Positions 1 through 5,159 of a DNA stretch of 5,176 nucleotides are shown here, in pieces. Every line of letters starts with the position of its first letter. Position 1 is the first letter of the stretch. The translations under genes were made by a program, and so were the position numbers. The notes below the pieces were generated by a model. The model did no database searches. It saw only the letters and a program-made list of their open reading frames with translations, and was not told where the DNA came from. Source of the stretch: Pseudomonadota bacterium (GTDB lineage Bacteria; Pseudomonadota; Alphaproteobacteria; Sphingomonadales; Sphingomonadaceae); the NCBI GenBank assembly GCA_023386135.1, contig JAEWKG010000172.1, positions 1 to 5,176 of the forward strand, read 5' to 3'.

Positions 1-1
1 C

Positions 2-541
2 TTACGCGGTCTGGCTCTTGACCTTGTCCTGAAAGCTCTTCCTCAGCTTCATCAGCTTGGGCGGGATGACCGCGAGGCAATAGGGGTTCCGCTGGCCTTC
101 GCCTTCCCAGTATTCCTGGTGGTAGTCCTCGGCCGGGTACCACTCCCTGGCTTCCTCGATCGTGGTCACCGCGTTGCCGCCATGCTCGGCGTTCCAGCGG
201 TCGATCGCGCCTTCGGCTTCCTGGCGCTGGTTGTCGTCGAGCGGGAAGATCGCGCTGCGGTACTGGGTGCCGATGTCGTTGCCTTGGCGGTTGAGCTGGG
301 TCGGATCGTGGGTGCCGAGGAACACGTCGTACATATCGGCGAGGCTGATGATGGCCGGATCGAAGGTCACCTTGATCGCCTCGGCATGGCCGGTGTCGCC
401 GCCGCACACCTGCTTGTAGGTCGGGTTGGCCACGGTGCCGCCGATATAGCCGCTCTCGACCGCGCTCACGCCCACGACGTCGCGGAACACCGCCTCGGTG
501 CACCAGAAGCACCCGCCGGCCACGATTACCTGCTCTTGCAT
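2..541 (-). CDS. msrA: Peptide-methionine (S)-S-oxide reductase MsrA
   Basis: This enzyme reduces methionine-S-sulfoxide, free or in proteins, back to methionine. It acts mainly in the cytosol as oxidative-damage repair and is normally recycled by thioredoxin. The 179-residue product has the family signature GCFWCTE at residues 10-16, with catalytic Cys11 and the conserved Glu16. It also has VCGGDTGHAE at 45-54, GTQYRS at 91-96, and a C-terminal NPYC at 152-155, where Cys155 is a likely resolving cysteine. The length is normal for a single-domain MsrA with no MsrB fusion and no signal peptide. The ATG at 541 is preceded by a strong AAGGAG (plus-strand 548-553) with a 6-base spacer, which fixes the start. 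The stop is at 2-4, so the gene is complete. It diverges from the amidohydrolase gene across 77 bases, which must hold both promoters; I see no convincing promoter boxes there. Cys14 gives an extra cysteine next to the catalytic one, as in many proteobacterial members. Confidence 0.97.
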   Translation of the reverse strand: MQEQVIVAGGCFWCTEAVFRDVVGVSAVESGYIGGTVANPTYKQVCGGDTGHAEAIKVTFDPAIISLADMYDVFLGTHDPTQLNRQGNDIGTQYRSAIFPLDDNQRQEAEGAIDRWNAEHGGNAVTTIEEAREWYPAEDYHQEYWEGEGQRNPYCLAVIPPKLMKLRKSFQDKVKSQTA

Positions 542-618
542 AGGAATCTCCTTCGCAGGGCCAGATAGGAAGCGGCAGCGGGGTTGTCATCGGCGCACTC
601 CGGCTTAGGTGTCGCGCC

Positions 619-1473
619 ATGGCCCGCACCGTCTCAGTCGCCGCGCTCCAGCTCGACCTCTCGTCGCATGACGAACGGGAGAACATCGCGGCCGTCTCGG
701 CGCTGGTCGAGGAAGCGGCGGGCATGGGCGCGCAGATCGTTTGCCCGCCCGAGCTCTTTTCGGGCCGCTATTTCTGCCAGGTCGAGGACGAGGCGCTGTT
801 CGCGCTCGCCCGGCCGGTCGCGGAGCATCCCTCGGTCGTGGCGATGCGCGCGCTGGCGCGAAAGCTGAAGGTCGCGATCCCGACCAGCTTCTTCGAGCGC
901 GACGGGCATCACTACTACAACACGCTGGCGATGATCGACGCCGGCGGCGAGATTCTCGACACCTACCGCAAGAGCCACATCCCCGACGGGCCGGGGTACG
1001 AGGAAAAATACTATTTCCGCCCCGGCAACGACGGGTTCAAGGTGTGGGACGTCGCCGGCACCCGCATCGGCGTGGGCGTGTGCTGGGACCAGTGGTATCC
1101 TGAATGCGCGCGGGTAATGGCGCTGATGGGGGCCGAATTGTTGTTCTACCCCACTGCCATCGGCTCGGAGCCCTACGACGCCGATCTCGACACCAGCCGC
1201 ATGTGGAGGCGCGCGATGATCGGCCACGCGGTCTCCAACTGCATGCCGGTGATCGCCGCCAACCGCATCGGCACCGAAGACGGCGCCAAGTTCTACGGCC
1301 ACAGCTTCATCTCCGATGAGTGGGGCGACTACACGGCGGAATTCGGCGCGAGCGAGAGCGGTGTGCTGAGCGCCACGATCGACCTCGACCGCGCCGCCAG
1401 GCACCGCGCCGGCATGGGATTTTTCCGCGACCGCCGTCCTCAGCTCTACGGGCGCATTTGCGAGGACATCTGA
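619..1473 (+). CDS. aguB: N-carbamoylputrescine amidohydrolase (nitrilase superfamily)
   Basis: The product is predicted to hydrolyse N-carbamoylputrescine to putrescine, CO2 and ammonia. This is the last step of the agmatine route to polyamines, in the cytosol. The 284-residue protein is one nitrilase domain with the Glu-Lys-Cys triad: Glu45 in PPELF, Lys118 in YRKSHIP and Cys155 in VCWDQWYPE. The words FSGRYFCQ after the Glu, PDGPGYEEKYYF (122-133) and the C-terminal GFFRDRRPQLYG are typical of the AguB group rather than of general nitrilases or beta-ureidopropionases. The length matches the family. The ATG at 619 has only a weak ribosome site (AGGT at 607-610), and the conserved N-terminal strand VSVAALQLD begins right after it. 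The partner agmatine deiminase (aguA) is not in the window. The end of the gene overlaps the start of folK, so the two are probably co-transcribed. The substrate is assigned by family and could be a related carbamoyl amide. Confidence 0.92.
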   Translation: MARTVSVAALQLDLSSHDERENIAAVSALVEEAAGMGAQIVCPPELFSGRYFCQVEDEALFALARPVAEHPSVVAMRALARKLKVAIPTSFFERDGHHYYNTLAMIDAGGEILDTYRKSHIPDGPGYEEKYYFRPGNDGFKVWDVAGTRIGVGVCWDQWYPECARVMALMGAELLFYPTAIGSEPYDADLDTSRMWRRAMIGHAVSNCMPVIAANRIGTEDGAKFYGHSFISDEWGDYTAEFGASESGVLSATIDLDRAARHRAGMGFFRDRRPQLYGRICEDI

Positions 1474-1961
1474 CGCACCGCTACCTGATCGCGCTGGGCT
1501 CCAACGTGCGCCACGCGCGATATGGCGGACCGCGCGAGGTGCTGGCTGCCGCGATCGAGGCGCTGGGCGGTGCCGGCCTCACGATCGAAGCGCTATCGCC
1601 AACGCTGACCAGCGCACCGCTCGGTCCCTCGCGCCGCCGCTACGCCAACGCCGCGGCGATCGTCGCGACGGAGCGAGAGCCCGAAGCCTTGCTCGAAGTG
1701 CTGCAGGCCATCGAACGCGCATTCGGCCGCCGCCCGCGCGGCGCCCGCTGGCGCGCGCGCGTGCTCGATCTCGATATCGTGCTATGGTCCGGCGGCCCTT
1801 GGGCGAGCGAGCGCTTGATCATCCCCCACCCCGAATTTCGCCGCCGCACCTTCGTGCTGACCCCGGCCAGCGCGATCGCACCGCATTGGCGCGACGCCGT
1901 CACCGGCCGCACGGTCCGCCACCTCACCGCCCGCTTGACCCGTGCCAAGCCGCTGCCCTAG
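1458..1961 (+). CDS. folK: 2-amino-4-hydroxy-6-hydroxymethyldihydropteridine pyrophosphokinase (HPPK)
   Basis: HPPK transfers pyrophosphate from ATP to 6-hydroxymethyl-7,8-dihydropterin, the step before dihydropteroate synthase in folate synthesis, in the cytosol. With the start used here the product has 167 residues, close to the family's usual 160 or so. Visible motifs are ALGSN (12-16), the pterin-side YANAA (62-66), the Arg-rich catalytic loop ahead of LDLDIVLW (103-110) with the two Mg-binding Asp at 104 and 106, and IPHPEFRRRTFVLTP (122-136). There is no ATG or GTG before the conserved GSN. The nearest ordinary start codon in frame is TTG at 1458, inside the end of aguB. A CTG at 1470 would overlap the aguB TGA by 3 bases (CTGA) and has GAGGA at 1462-1466 just upstream. 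The function is secure but the exact start is not. Translation probably depends on coupling to aguB. A tRNA gene follows 16 bases after the stop. Confidence 0.9.
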   Translation: MRGHLTHRYLIALGSNVRHARYGGPREVLAAAIEALGGAGLTIEALSPTLTSAPLGPSRRRYANAAAIVATEREPEALLEVLQAIERAFGRRPRGARWRARVLDLDIVLWSGGPWASERLIIPHPEFRRRTFVLTPASAIAPHWRDAVTGRTVRHLTARLTRAKPLP

Positions 1962-1963
1962 GG
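1935..1963 (+). promoter_or_regulatory. Possible promoter for tRNA-Lys inside the folK 3' end
   Basis: TTGACC at 1935-1940 matches the -35 consensus at five of six positions and is preceded by C, as in many alphaproteobacterial promoters. Seventeen bases later CTAGGG (1958-1963) could act as a weak -10; it shares the CTA core with the Caulobacter-type -10. Transcription would start near 1970, only about 8 bases before the mature tRNA end. The -35 is good and the -10 is poor. The tRNA could instead be transcribed by read-through from folK. Confidence 0.35.
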
Positions 1964-1977
1964 CCGCCCCGGTGGTC

Positions 1978-2053
1978 GGGCCCTTAGCTCAGTCGGTAGA
2001 GCAACTGACTTTTAATCAGTAGGTCGCTGGTTCGAACCCAGCAGGGCTCACCA
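1978..2053 (+). tRNA. tRNA-Lys (anticodon UUU)
   Basis: The 76-base cloverleaf is complete. The acceptor strands GGGCCCT (1978-1984) and AGGGCTC pair over 7 bp with one G-U at the second pair, followed by discriminator A and an encoded CCA (2051-2053). The D arm starts GCTC and closes with GAGC. The anticodon stem ACTGA/TCAGT (2004-2008/2016-2020) encloses the loop CTTTTAA, with anticodon TTT at 2011-2013, which decodes AAA and AAG lysine codons. The T arm is GCTGG-TTCGAAC-CCAGC. There is no sign of an integrated element using the 3' end, since no integrase or repeated tRNA tail follows. Confidence 0.97.
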
Positions 2054-2058
2054 TACTA

Positions 2059-2097
2059 GTGCCGCGCTCCAACGCAGGCGGCACATTACGGTTTTTT
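2059..2097 (+). terminator. Possible intrinsic terminator after tRNA-Lys
   Basis: GTGCCGC (2059-2065) pairs with GCGGCAC (2078-2084) as a perfect 7-bp stem with a 12-base loop. A run of six T follows at 2092-2097, the only such run in the window. The 7 bases between stem and T-run are more than ideal, so this may be a weak or processed end. Its place 5 bases after the tRNA CCA supports a role in ending the tRNA transcript. Confidence 0.45.
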
Positions 2098-2183
2098 CAG
2101 GTTCGCTCCACGCTCCGGTCAATCGCGGACGGGCAGGAAGGGTCGTCCGGCCGAGCCGGGCTTGAACCGAAAGGATCGATCAC

Positions 2184-2366
2184 ATGCGCAATTTCCGCTC
2201 TCTCGCCGCTGCCACCGTTCTCGGCGTGTCGGCGCTCTCGCTCGCCGCGAGCCCCGCGTTCGCGGCGACCCCGACCCCGACCACCAAGGCCGCTCCGGCC
2301 AAGGCGAAGCCGGCCAAGGCCAAGACCGTGAAGGCCCATCACGCGAGCCGGCCGACGAAGAAGTAA
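2184..2366 (+). CDS. Small exported basic Ala/Lys/Pro-rich protein, Asr-like
   Basis: The 60-residue product has a clear Sec signal peptide: Arg at 2 and 5, a hydrophobic Ala/Leu/Val core at about 7-22, then SPAFA with likely cleavage after Ala27. The predicted mature part is 33 residues with eight Lys, one Arg, two His and no acidic residue, built from short AKAKPAKAK-type units. It has no fold I can name. In layout and wording (signal, then TPTTKAAPAK, Lys-rich, HH) it resembles the enterobacterial acid-shock protein Asr, but low-complexity similarity is weak evidence of descent. The ATG has a good AAAGGA site at 2170-2175 with an 8-base spacer, and the stop is TAA. The 86 bases between the T-run after the tRNA and this ATG form its probable promoter and leader. 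They hold a 6-bp inverted repeat, CGGACG/CGTCCG, at 2126-2131/2144-2149, and I see no clear promoter boxes. It faces the two-component operon. The reading frame is well supported but the function is unknown. Confidence 0.8.
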   Translation: MRNFRSLAAATVLGVSALSLAASPAFAATPTPTTKAAPAKAKPAKAKTVKAHHASRPTKK

Positions 2367-2385
2367 GCCGACCTCATCCCCGGAA

Positions 2386-2411
2386 CGGCGCCTGCCTGCG
2401 AGCAGGCGCCG
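2386..2411. terminator. Strong hairpin between convergent genes
   Basis: CGGCGCCTGC (2386-2395) and GCAGGCGCCG (2402-2411) form a perfect 10-bp GC-rich stem with loop CTGCGA. It starts 19 bases after the stop of the small exported protein and lies 3 bases beyond the stop of the histidine kinase on the other strand. It is therefore placed to end transcripts from both sides. No real T-run follows on either strand (only TATT on plus), so it may act partly as an RNA 3'-end stabiliser or with Rho. Confidence 0.65.
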
Positions 2412-2414
2412 TAT

Positions 2415-3791
2415 TCACGCGCGATGGTGCGGCAGGAGCAGCCGGACGATCAGCCCCGGCTCGTTGTCCGCCAGCTCGATCGTGCCGCCGTGCAGGCGCG
2501 CGGTCGCCTCCACGAGCGATAGCCCGAGACCCGATCCCGGTCGCTGACGGGCGGGATCGAGGCGTCCGAACCGGCGCAGGGCCTCGCCACGGTCCGCTGC
2601 CGCGATCCCGCTTCCGTCGTCCGCCACCGCGATCGTGACCTGGTCCAAATCCTGGCCGACCGACACCACGATGCGCGATCCGCCGTCGGCATAGGCGATC
2701 GCGTTCTCGAGAAGGTTGCTCAGCGCCTGCCCGAGCAATTCGCGATCCACCGGCGCGCTTACCGGCGCCGCGCGTTCGGCGAGCAGCGCGAACCCGCGTT
2801 CCTCTGCCAAGGGTGCGTAGAGGTCGGTGAGGCCGGCAGCCAGCTCGCCCAAGTCGGTATCGACGAAGCGTTCGCGCCCGATGCCTGCTTCCGCGCGGCT
2901 GATCTGGATGGCGGTCGCGAGCATGTTGGTGAGCTTGTCGGTCTCCGCGGCCACGCTTTCGACCGCGAGGCGCGCGTCGGGGTTGAGGGCCTGCCCGGCG
3001 AGTTGTTCGACCCGGGTCCGCAACCGGGTCAAGGGCGAGGCCAGATCGTGCGCGAGCCCGTCGGTCACCACCCGAAGCTCGGCGACGAGCCGCTCGATCC
3101 GCTCGAGCATCGCGTTGATCTGGACCGAGATGAGGTCGAAGCCATCGCCGCTGCCATCAAGCGGTGCGCGGGCGTGGAGCGCGCCCTCGCTCACCTGGCG
3201 GGCGGTGTCGGCCAGTGCGCCCGCCCGGCGGGAGATGAGGCGCGCGAACACGACCGAGATCAGCAGGGTCAGCGGGATAGCCAGCAGCAGCGCCGCCACC
3301 AGTCCGCGCTCGTAGCCCTGGCGCAGCTGCGCATCCCCCTCGATGGCCCGGCCGGCCAGGAGACGCGCGCCATGCGGGAGCGTCCGGGCACTGAGCGCCA
3401 TCGTTTCAGGCGCGACGCCGGCGTCCCGGTAGAGCTTTAGCACGGTCCAGTCCGAGTCCGCCCGCACCAGCGGGGGCCAGGCGCGGAGGTTGCCGGCAAG
3501 CCGCGTCCCGTTGGGCCCGACCAGCATCAGCACCGGCGCCTCTCCTCCGCCGGGCGCGACACGGGCGTCGATCGCGCGGCTCAATCCGACGAGCCCGCCT
3601 TCGCGGTAGTCGGCGAGGAAGTCCTCCCGGAGATCGGCGACGAGGTTGCGCTGTTCGCGCTCCAGTGCCTGTTGACCCGCTGTGCGGACGAACAGCAGCA
3701 CGCTGCCGGTGGCGACCAGCTGGAACAGGAACATCGGCACGATAAGGCGTGCCGTGGTCGATCGCAGCATACGGCCGAGGCGGTGCTGCAT
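2415..3791 (-). CDS. HAMP-domain sensor histidine kinase
   Basis: This is an inner-membrane kinase of a two-component system, expected to phosphorylate the regulator encoded just upstream. The 458-residue order is: TM1 at about 14-36, a periplasmic sensor of about 125 residues, TM2 at about 163-185, HAMP, then HisKA with GLAHDLASPLTRLR (245-258) and phospho-acceptor His248. The HATPase_c domain follows, with the N box around Asn363, DDGSG at 391-395 and the glycine box GSGLGLSLVEA from 419. All catalytic boxes are present. The sensor contains VGPNGTRLAGNLRAWPPL (91-108), a wording seen in alphaproteobacterial kinases of unknown ligand. The ATG at 3791 shares one base with the regulator's stop (TGATG) and has no good ribosome site, so coupled translation is likely. 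Met8 (3770) is a weaker alternative start. The frame stays open further upstream (to 3932), but that part lies over the regulator gene and is not credible. The signal sensed cannot be read from the sequence. Confidence 0.93.
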   Translation of the reverse strand: MQHRLGRMLRSTTARLIVPMFLFQLVATGSVLLFVRTAGQQALEREQRNLVADLREDFLADYREGGLVGLSRAIDARVAPGGGEAPVLMLVGPNGTRLAGNLRAWPPLVRADSDWTVLKLYRDAGVAPETMALSARTLPHGARLLAGRAIEGDAQLRQGYERGLVAALLLAIPLTLLISVVFARLISRRAGALADTARQVSEGALHARAPLDGSGDGFDLISVQINAMLERIERLVAELRVVTDGLAHDLASPLTRLRTRVEQLAGQALNPDARLAVESVAAETDKLTNMLATAIQISRAEAGIGRERFVDTDLGELAAGLTDLYAPLAEERGFALLAERAAPVSAPVDRELLGQALSNLLENAIAYADGGSRIVVSVGQDLDQVTIAVADDGSGIAAADRGEALRRFGRLDPARQRPGSGLGLSLVEATARLHGGTIELADNEPGLIVRLLLPHHRA

Positions 3792-4477
3792 CACGCGGTC
3801 TCGGACAGCCGGTAACCGGCGCCGCGCACCGTGTGCAGCAGTGTGGGGCCGGCGCCGGTATCGAGCTTGCGCCGCAACCGGCTGATGTGGACGTCGATGA
3901 CGTTGGTCCCGGGATCGAAATGGTAGTCCCACACCGCCTCCAGAAGCATCGTGCGGGTAACCACCTGGTCCGGGTGACGCAGCAGGAACTCGAGCAGGCG
4001 GAATTCGCGCGGCTGCACGTCGATCGCATGGCCGCCGCGCGTCACCTTGCGCGACAGCAGGTCCATCTGCAGGTCGCCGAGCGAAAGCTTCGTCGCAACT
4101 GGCAAACCCGCGCTGCTCTTGCGCAGCAACAGACGCAGTCGGGCGAGCAACTCGGCGAAGGCGAAGGGCTTGGTCAGGTAATCGTCCGCCCCTGAGCTGA
4201 GGCCGCCCACGCGCTCGTCGACGCTGCCGAGCGCGGACAGGATCAGCACCGGGGTCGCGATCCCGGCCGCGCGTAACGCCCCGAGGGCAGCCATCCCGTC
4301 GATCTGCGGCAGCATCCGGTCGAGAATGATCGCGTCGTACGTACCATCACTGGCCAGGAACAAGCCGTCGCGGCCGGTGCCCGCGTGATCGACCGTGAAC
4401 CCTTCTTCCCGCAGCCCCTTCAGGATGAAGGCGGCGGTCGATTCATCGTCTTCGACGACGAGGACTTTATGGCTCAA
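3791..4477 (-). CDS. OmpR/PhoB-family response regulator
   Basis: This is a DNA-binding response regulator of 228 residues, a normal length. The receiver domain (about 3-115) has the acidic pair Asp10/Asp11, phospho-acceptor Asp53 in ILDRMLPQIDG, Ser81 as switch residue and Lys103 in LTKPF. The winged-helix domain (about 130-226) has QPREFRLLEFLL, WDYHFDPGTNVIDVHISRLRRKLD (183-206) with the recognition helix, and the wing ending TVRGAGYRL. The VIDVHISRLRRKLD wording is closest to the CusR/CzcR/CopR-like branch, but that does not prove metal sensing. The start is TTG at 4477, three bases after the stop of the PDZ gene, with GAGGTGA as ribosome site. No ATG would give the conserved N-terminal strand KVLVVEDD. 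The gene is followed directly by its kinase. Targets are unknown; the Asr-like gene and the operon's own upstream region are reasonable candidates by position only. Confidence 0.95.
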   Translation of the reverse strand: MSHKVLVVEDDESTAAFILKGLREEGFTVDHAGTGRDGLFLASDGTYDAIILDRMLPQIDGMAALGALRAAGIATPVLILSALGSVDERVGGLSSGADDYLTKPFAFAELLARLRLLLRKSSAGLPVATKLSLGDLQMDLLSRKVTRGGHAIDVQPREFRLLEFLLRHPDQVVTRTMLLEAVWDYHFDPGTNVIDVHISRLRRKLDTGAGPTLLHTVRGAGYRLSETA

Positions 4478-4487
4478 GCGTCACCTC
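4475..4487 (-). promoter_or_regulatory. Ribosome site and TTG start that decide the regulator's translation
   Basis: Read on the minus strand, this is GAGGTGA-CGC-TTG. The Shine-Dalgarno stretch consists of the end of the PDZ gene: its last codon AGG (Arg134) and its stop TGA. A ribosome ending on the PDZ gene therefore sits on the start site of the regulator. This supports TTG 4477 as the start and suggests coupled, possibly limited, regulator synthesis. Confidence 0.75.
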
Positions 4488-4885
4488 GCAGGCTGCGGCA
4501 GGGATATAGTCCGAACCGTGTGATCCCGCACGATGCGAAGTTGGACCGCCGATCGCGCGTTCGCCTTGAGATACCGGTCGGCCTCGCGCACCGAGCGAAC
4601 CGGATAGCGATCGACGGCGGCGAGACGGTCGCCGACCCGCAGTCCGGCGCGTTCGGCTGGGCCTTTGCTCTGCAGGCTGGTGATGACCAGTGGACCGCCC
4701 GCCGAGGGCATGACCGCCACGGTGAACCCAGGGGCCTGCGCTGTCCCCGCCACCCTGGGGGACGCATGGCGCCGAGGTGTGGGCTCAAGCAGGAACAAGC
4801 TGGCGCCGACTACCAGCGCGGCGCCGGCCAACGGGATCTCCCACAAGGCGCTCTCGCCGCGGTGAGGCCGCGCGGCCACGGTCAC
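4481..4885 (-). CDS. Membrane-anchored single-PDZ-domain protein
   Basis: The 134-residue product has a short N-terminal tail, one hydrophobic segment at about 16-33, a Pro/Arg/Ala-rich linker (34-52) and one PDZ domain (about 53-128). The PDZ hallmark is KGPAERAGLRVGDRLAAVD (74-92), as in HtrA, CtpA and RseP proteins. No protease part is present: there is no trypsin-like Ser/His/Asp triad, no S41 domain and no HExxH. It is therefore a bare binding module, probably tethered at the inner membrane facing the periplasm, where PDZ domains usually bind protein C-termini. The start is GTG at 4885 with no good ribosome site. It is the only ordinary start ahead of the hydrophobic segment; an in-frame stop lies not far upstream, and the nearby ATG at 4911 is out of frame. 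It is the first gene of the operon with the regulator and kinase, so a role as accessory sensor or modulator is my inference. The domain call is firm; the function is unknown. Confidence 0.82.
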   Translation of the reverse strand: MTVAARPHRGESALWEIPLAGAALVVGASLFLLEPTPRRHASPRVAGTAQAPGFTVAVMPSAGGPLVITSLQSKGPAERAGLRVGDRLAAVDRYPVRSVREADRYLKANARSAVQLRIVRDHTVRTISLPQPAR

Positions 4886-5064
4886 GATCGCGGGAAGAGT
4901 GCCGGGTTCATGGCTCTGAGGTTCGCCTGCAACGCGCGCAAGTCACGTTAAATATCGGTCATTTTCCGCCAGTGCGCAGGGGAGCTGTCAGTGGGCTATT
5001 CCCGCCCGGATACTAATGCCCGCTACCCCGTGACCAGACGCGACCGGCACAGTGTTCGTCAGCC

Positions 5065-5091
5065 GCGCGTTCCATTCGTTGCGGAACGCGC
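5065..5091. repeat. Inverted repeat A, 9-bp stem
   Basis: GCGCGTTCC (5065-5073) and GGAACGCGC (5083-5091) are perfect inverse complements around a 9-base loop. The right arm is shared with inverted repeat B, so the two hairpins cannot form at once. No T-run follows on either strand, so it is not a plain intrinsic terminator. Confidence 0.7.
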
Positions 5092-5100
5092 CGTTCCGCA
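5080..5100. repeat. Inverted repeat B, 9-bp stem with 3-base loop
   Basis: TGCGGAACG (5080-5088) and CGTTCCGCA (5092-5100) are perfect inverse complements around the loop CGC. Together with repeat A this gives three copies of the CGTTCC/GGAACG word in 36 bases, in alternating orientation. It could be a protein-binding site with half-sites or a switching RNA structure; the sequence alone does not decide. Confidence 0.7.
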
Positions 5101-5139
5101 TGTGCCCGCGAGTGGCGGGGCAGTGGCGCTGAGGGCGCG

Positions 5140-5159
5140 GGGGGGGGCCGGCCCCCCCC
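5140..5159. repeat. Perfect 20-bp G/C palindrome
   Basis: The palindrome is eight G, CCGG, eight C. A further G at 5139 makes the G-run nine long. It contains only G and C and would extrude as a very stable hairpin as DNA or RNA. Such tracts are prone to length errors in replication and in sequencing, so the exact run lengths should be treated with caution. Confidence 0.8.

Noticed and set aside
584..612. Promoter for aguB from TTGTCA at 584-589
   Set aside because: No -10-like hexamer occurs at 16-18 bases, and the candidate position runs into the ribosome site of the gene.
634..1404. 256-codon open frame antisense to aguB
   Set aside because: It lies fully opposite a gene with all catalytic motifs. 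Its composition (Val/Ala/Arg/His repeats) is what the complement of GC-rich coding sequence gives, and no domain is recognisable.
1978..2053. tRNA-Lys as an integration site for a mobile element
   Set aside because: No integrase gene and no repeat of the tRNA 3' end was seen downstream in the window.
3792..3932. 47-residue N-terminal extension of the histidine kinase
   Set aside because: It would overlap the conserved DNA-binding domain of the regulator and is Arg/His-rich without structure. The ATG at 3791 at the regulator stop gives the normal kinase layout.
3406..4029. Long minus-strand frame across the regulator-kinase junction
   Set aside because: It is in a different frame from both real genes and is rich in Arg/Pro/Ser low-complexity sequence with no motif.
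5065..5104. General-stress sigma (EcfG-type) promoter suggested by the GGAAC words
   Set aside because: The GGAAC words are there on both strands, but none has a GTT 16-17 bases downstream as that promoter class needs.
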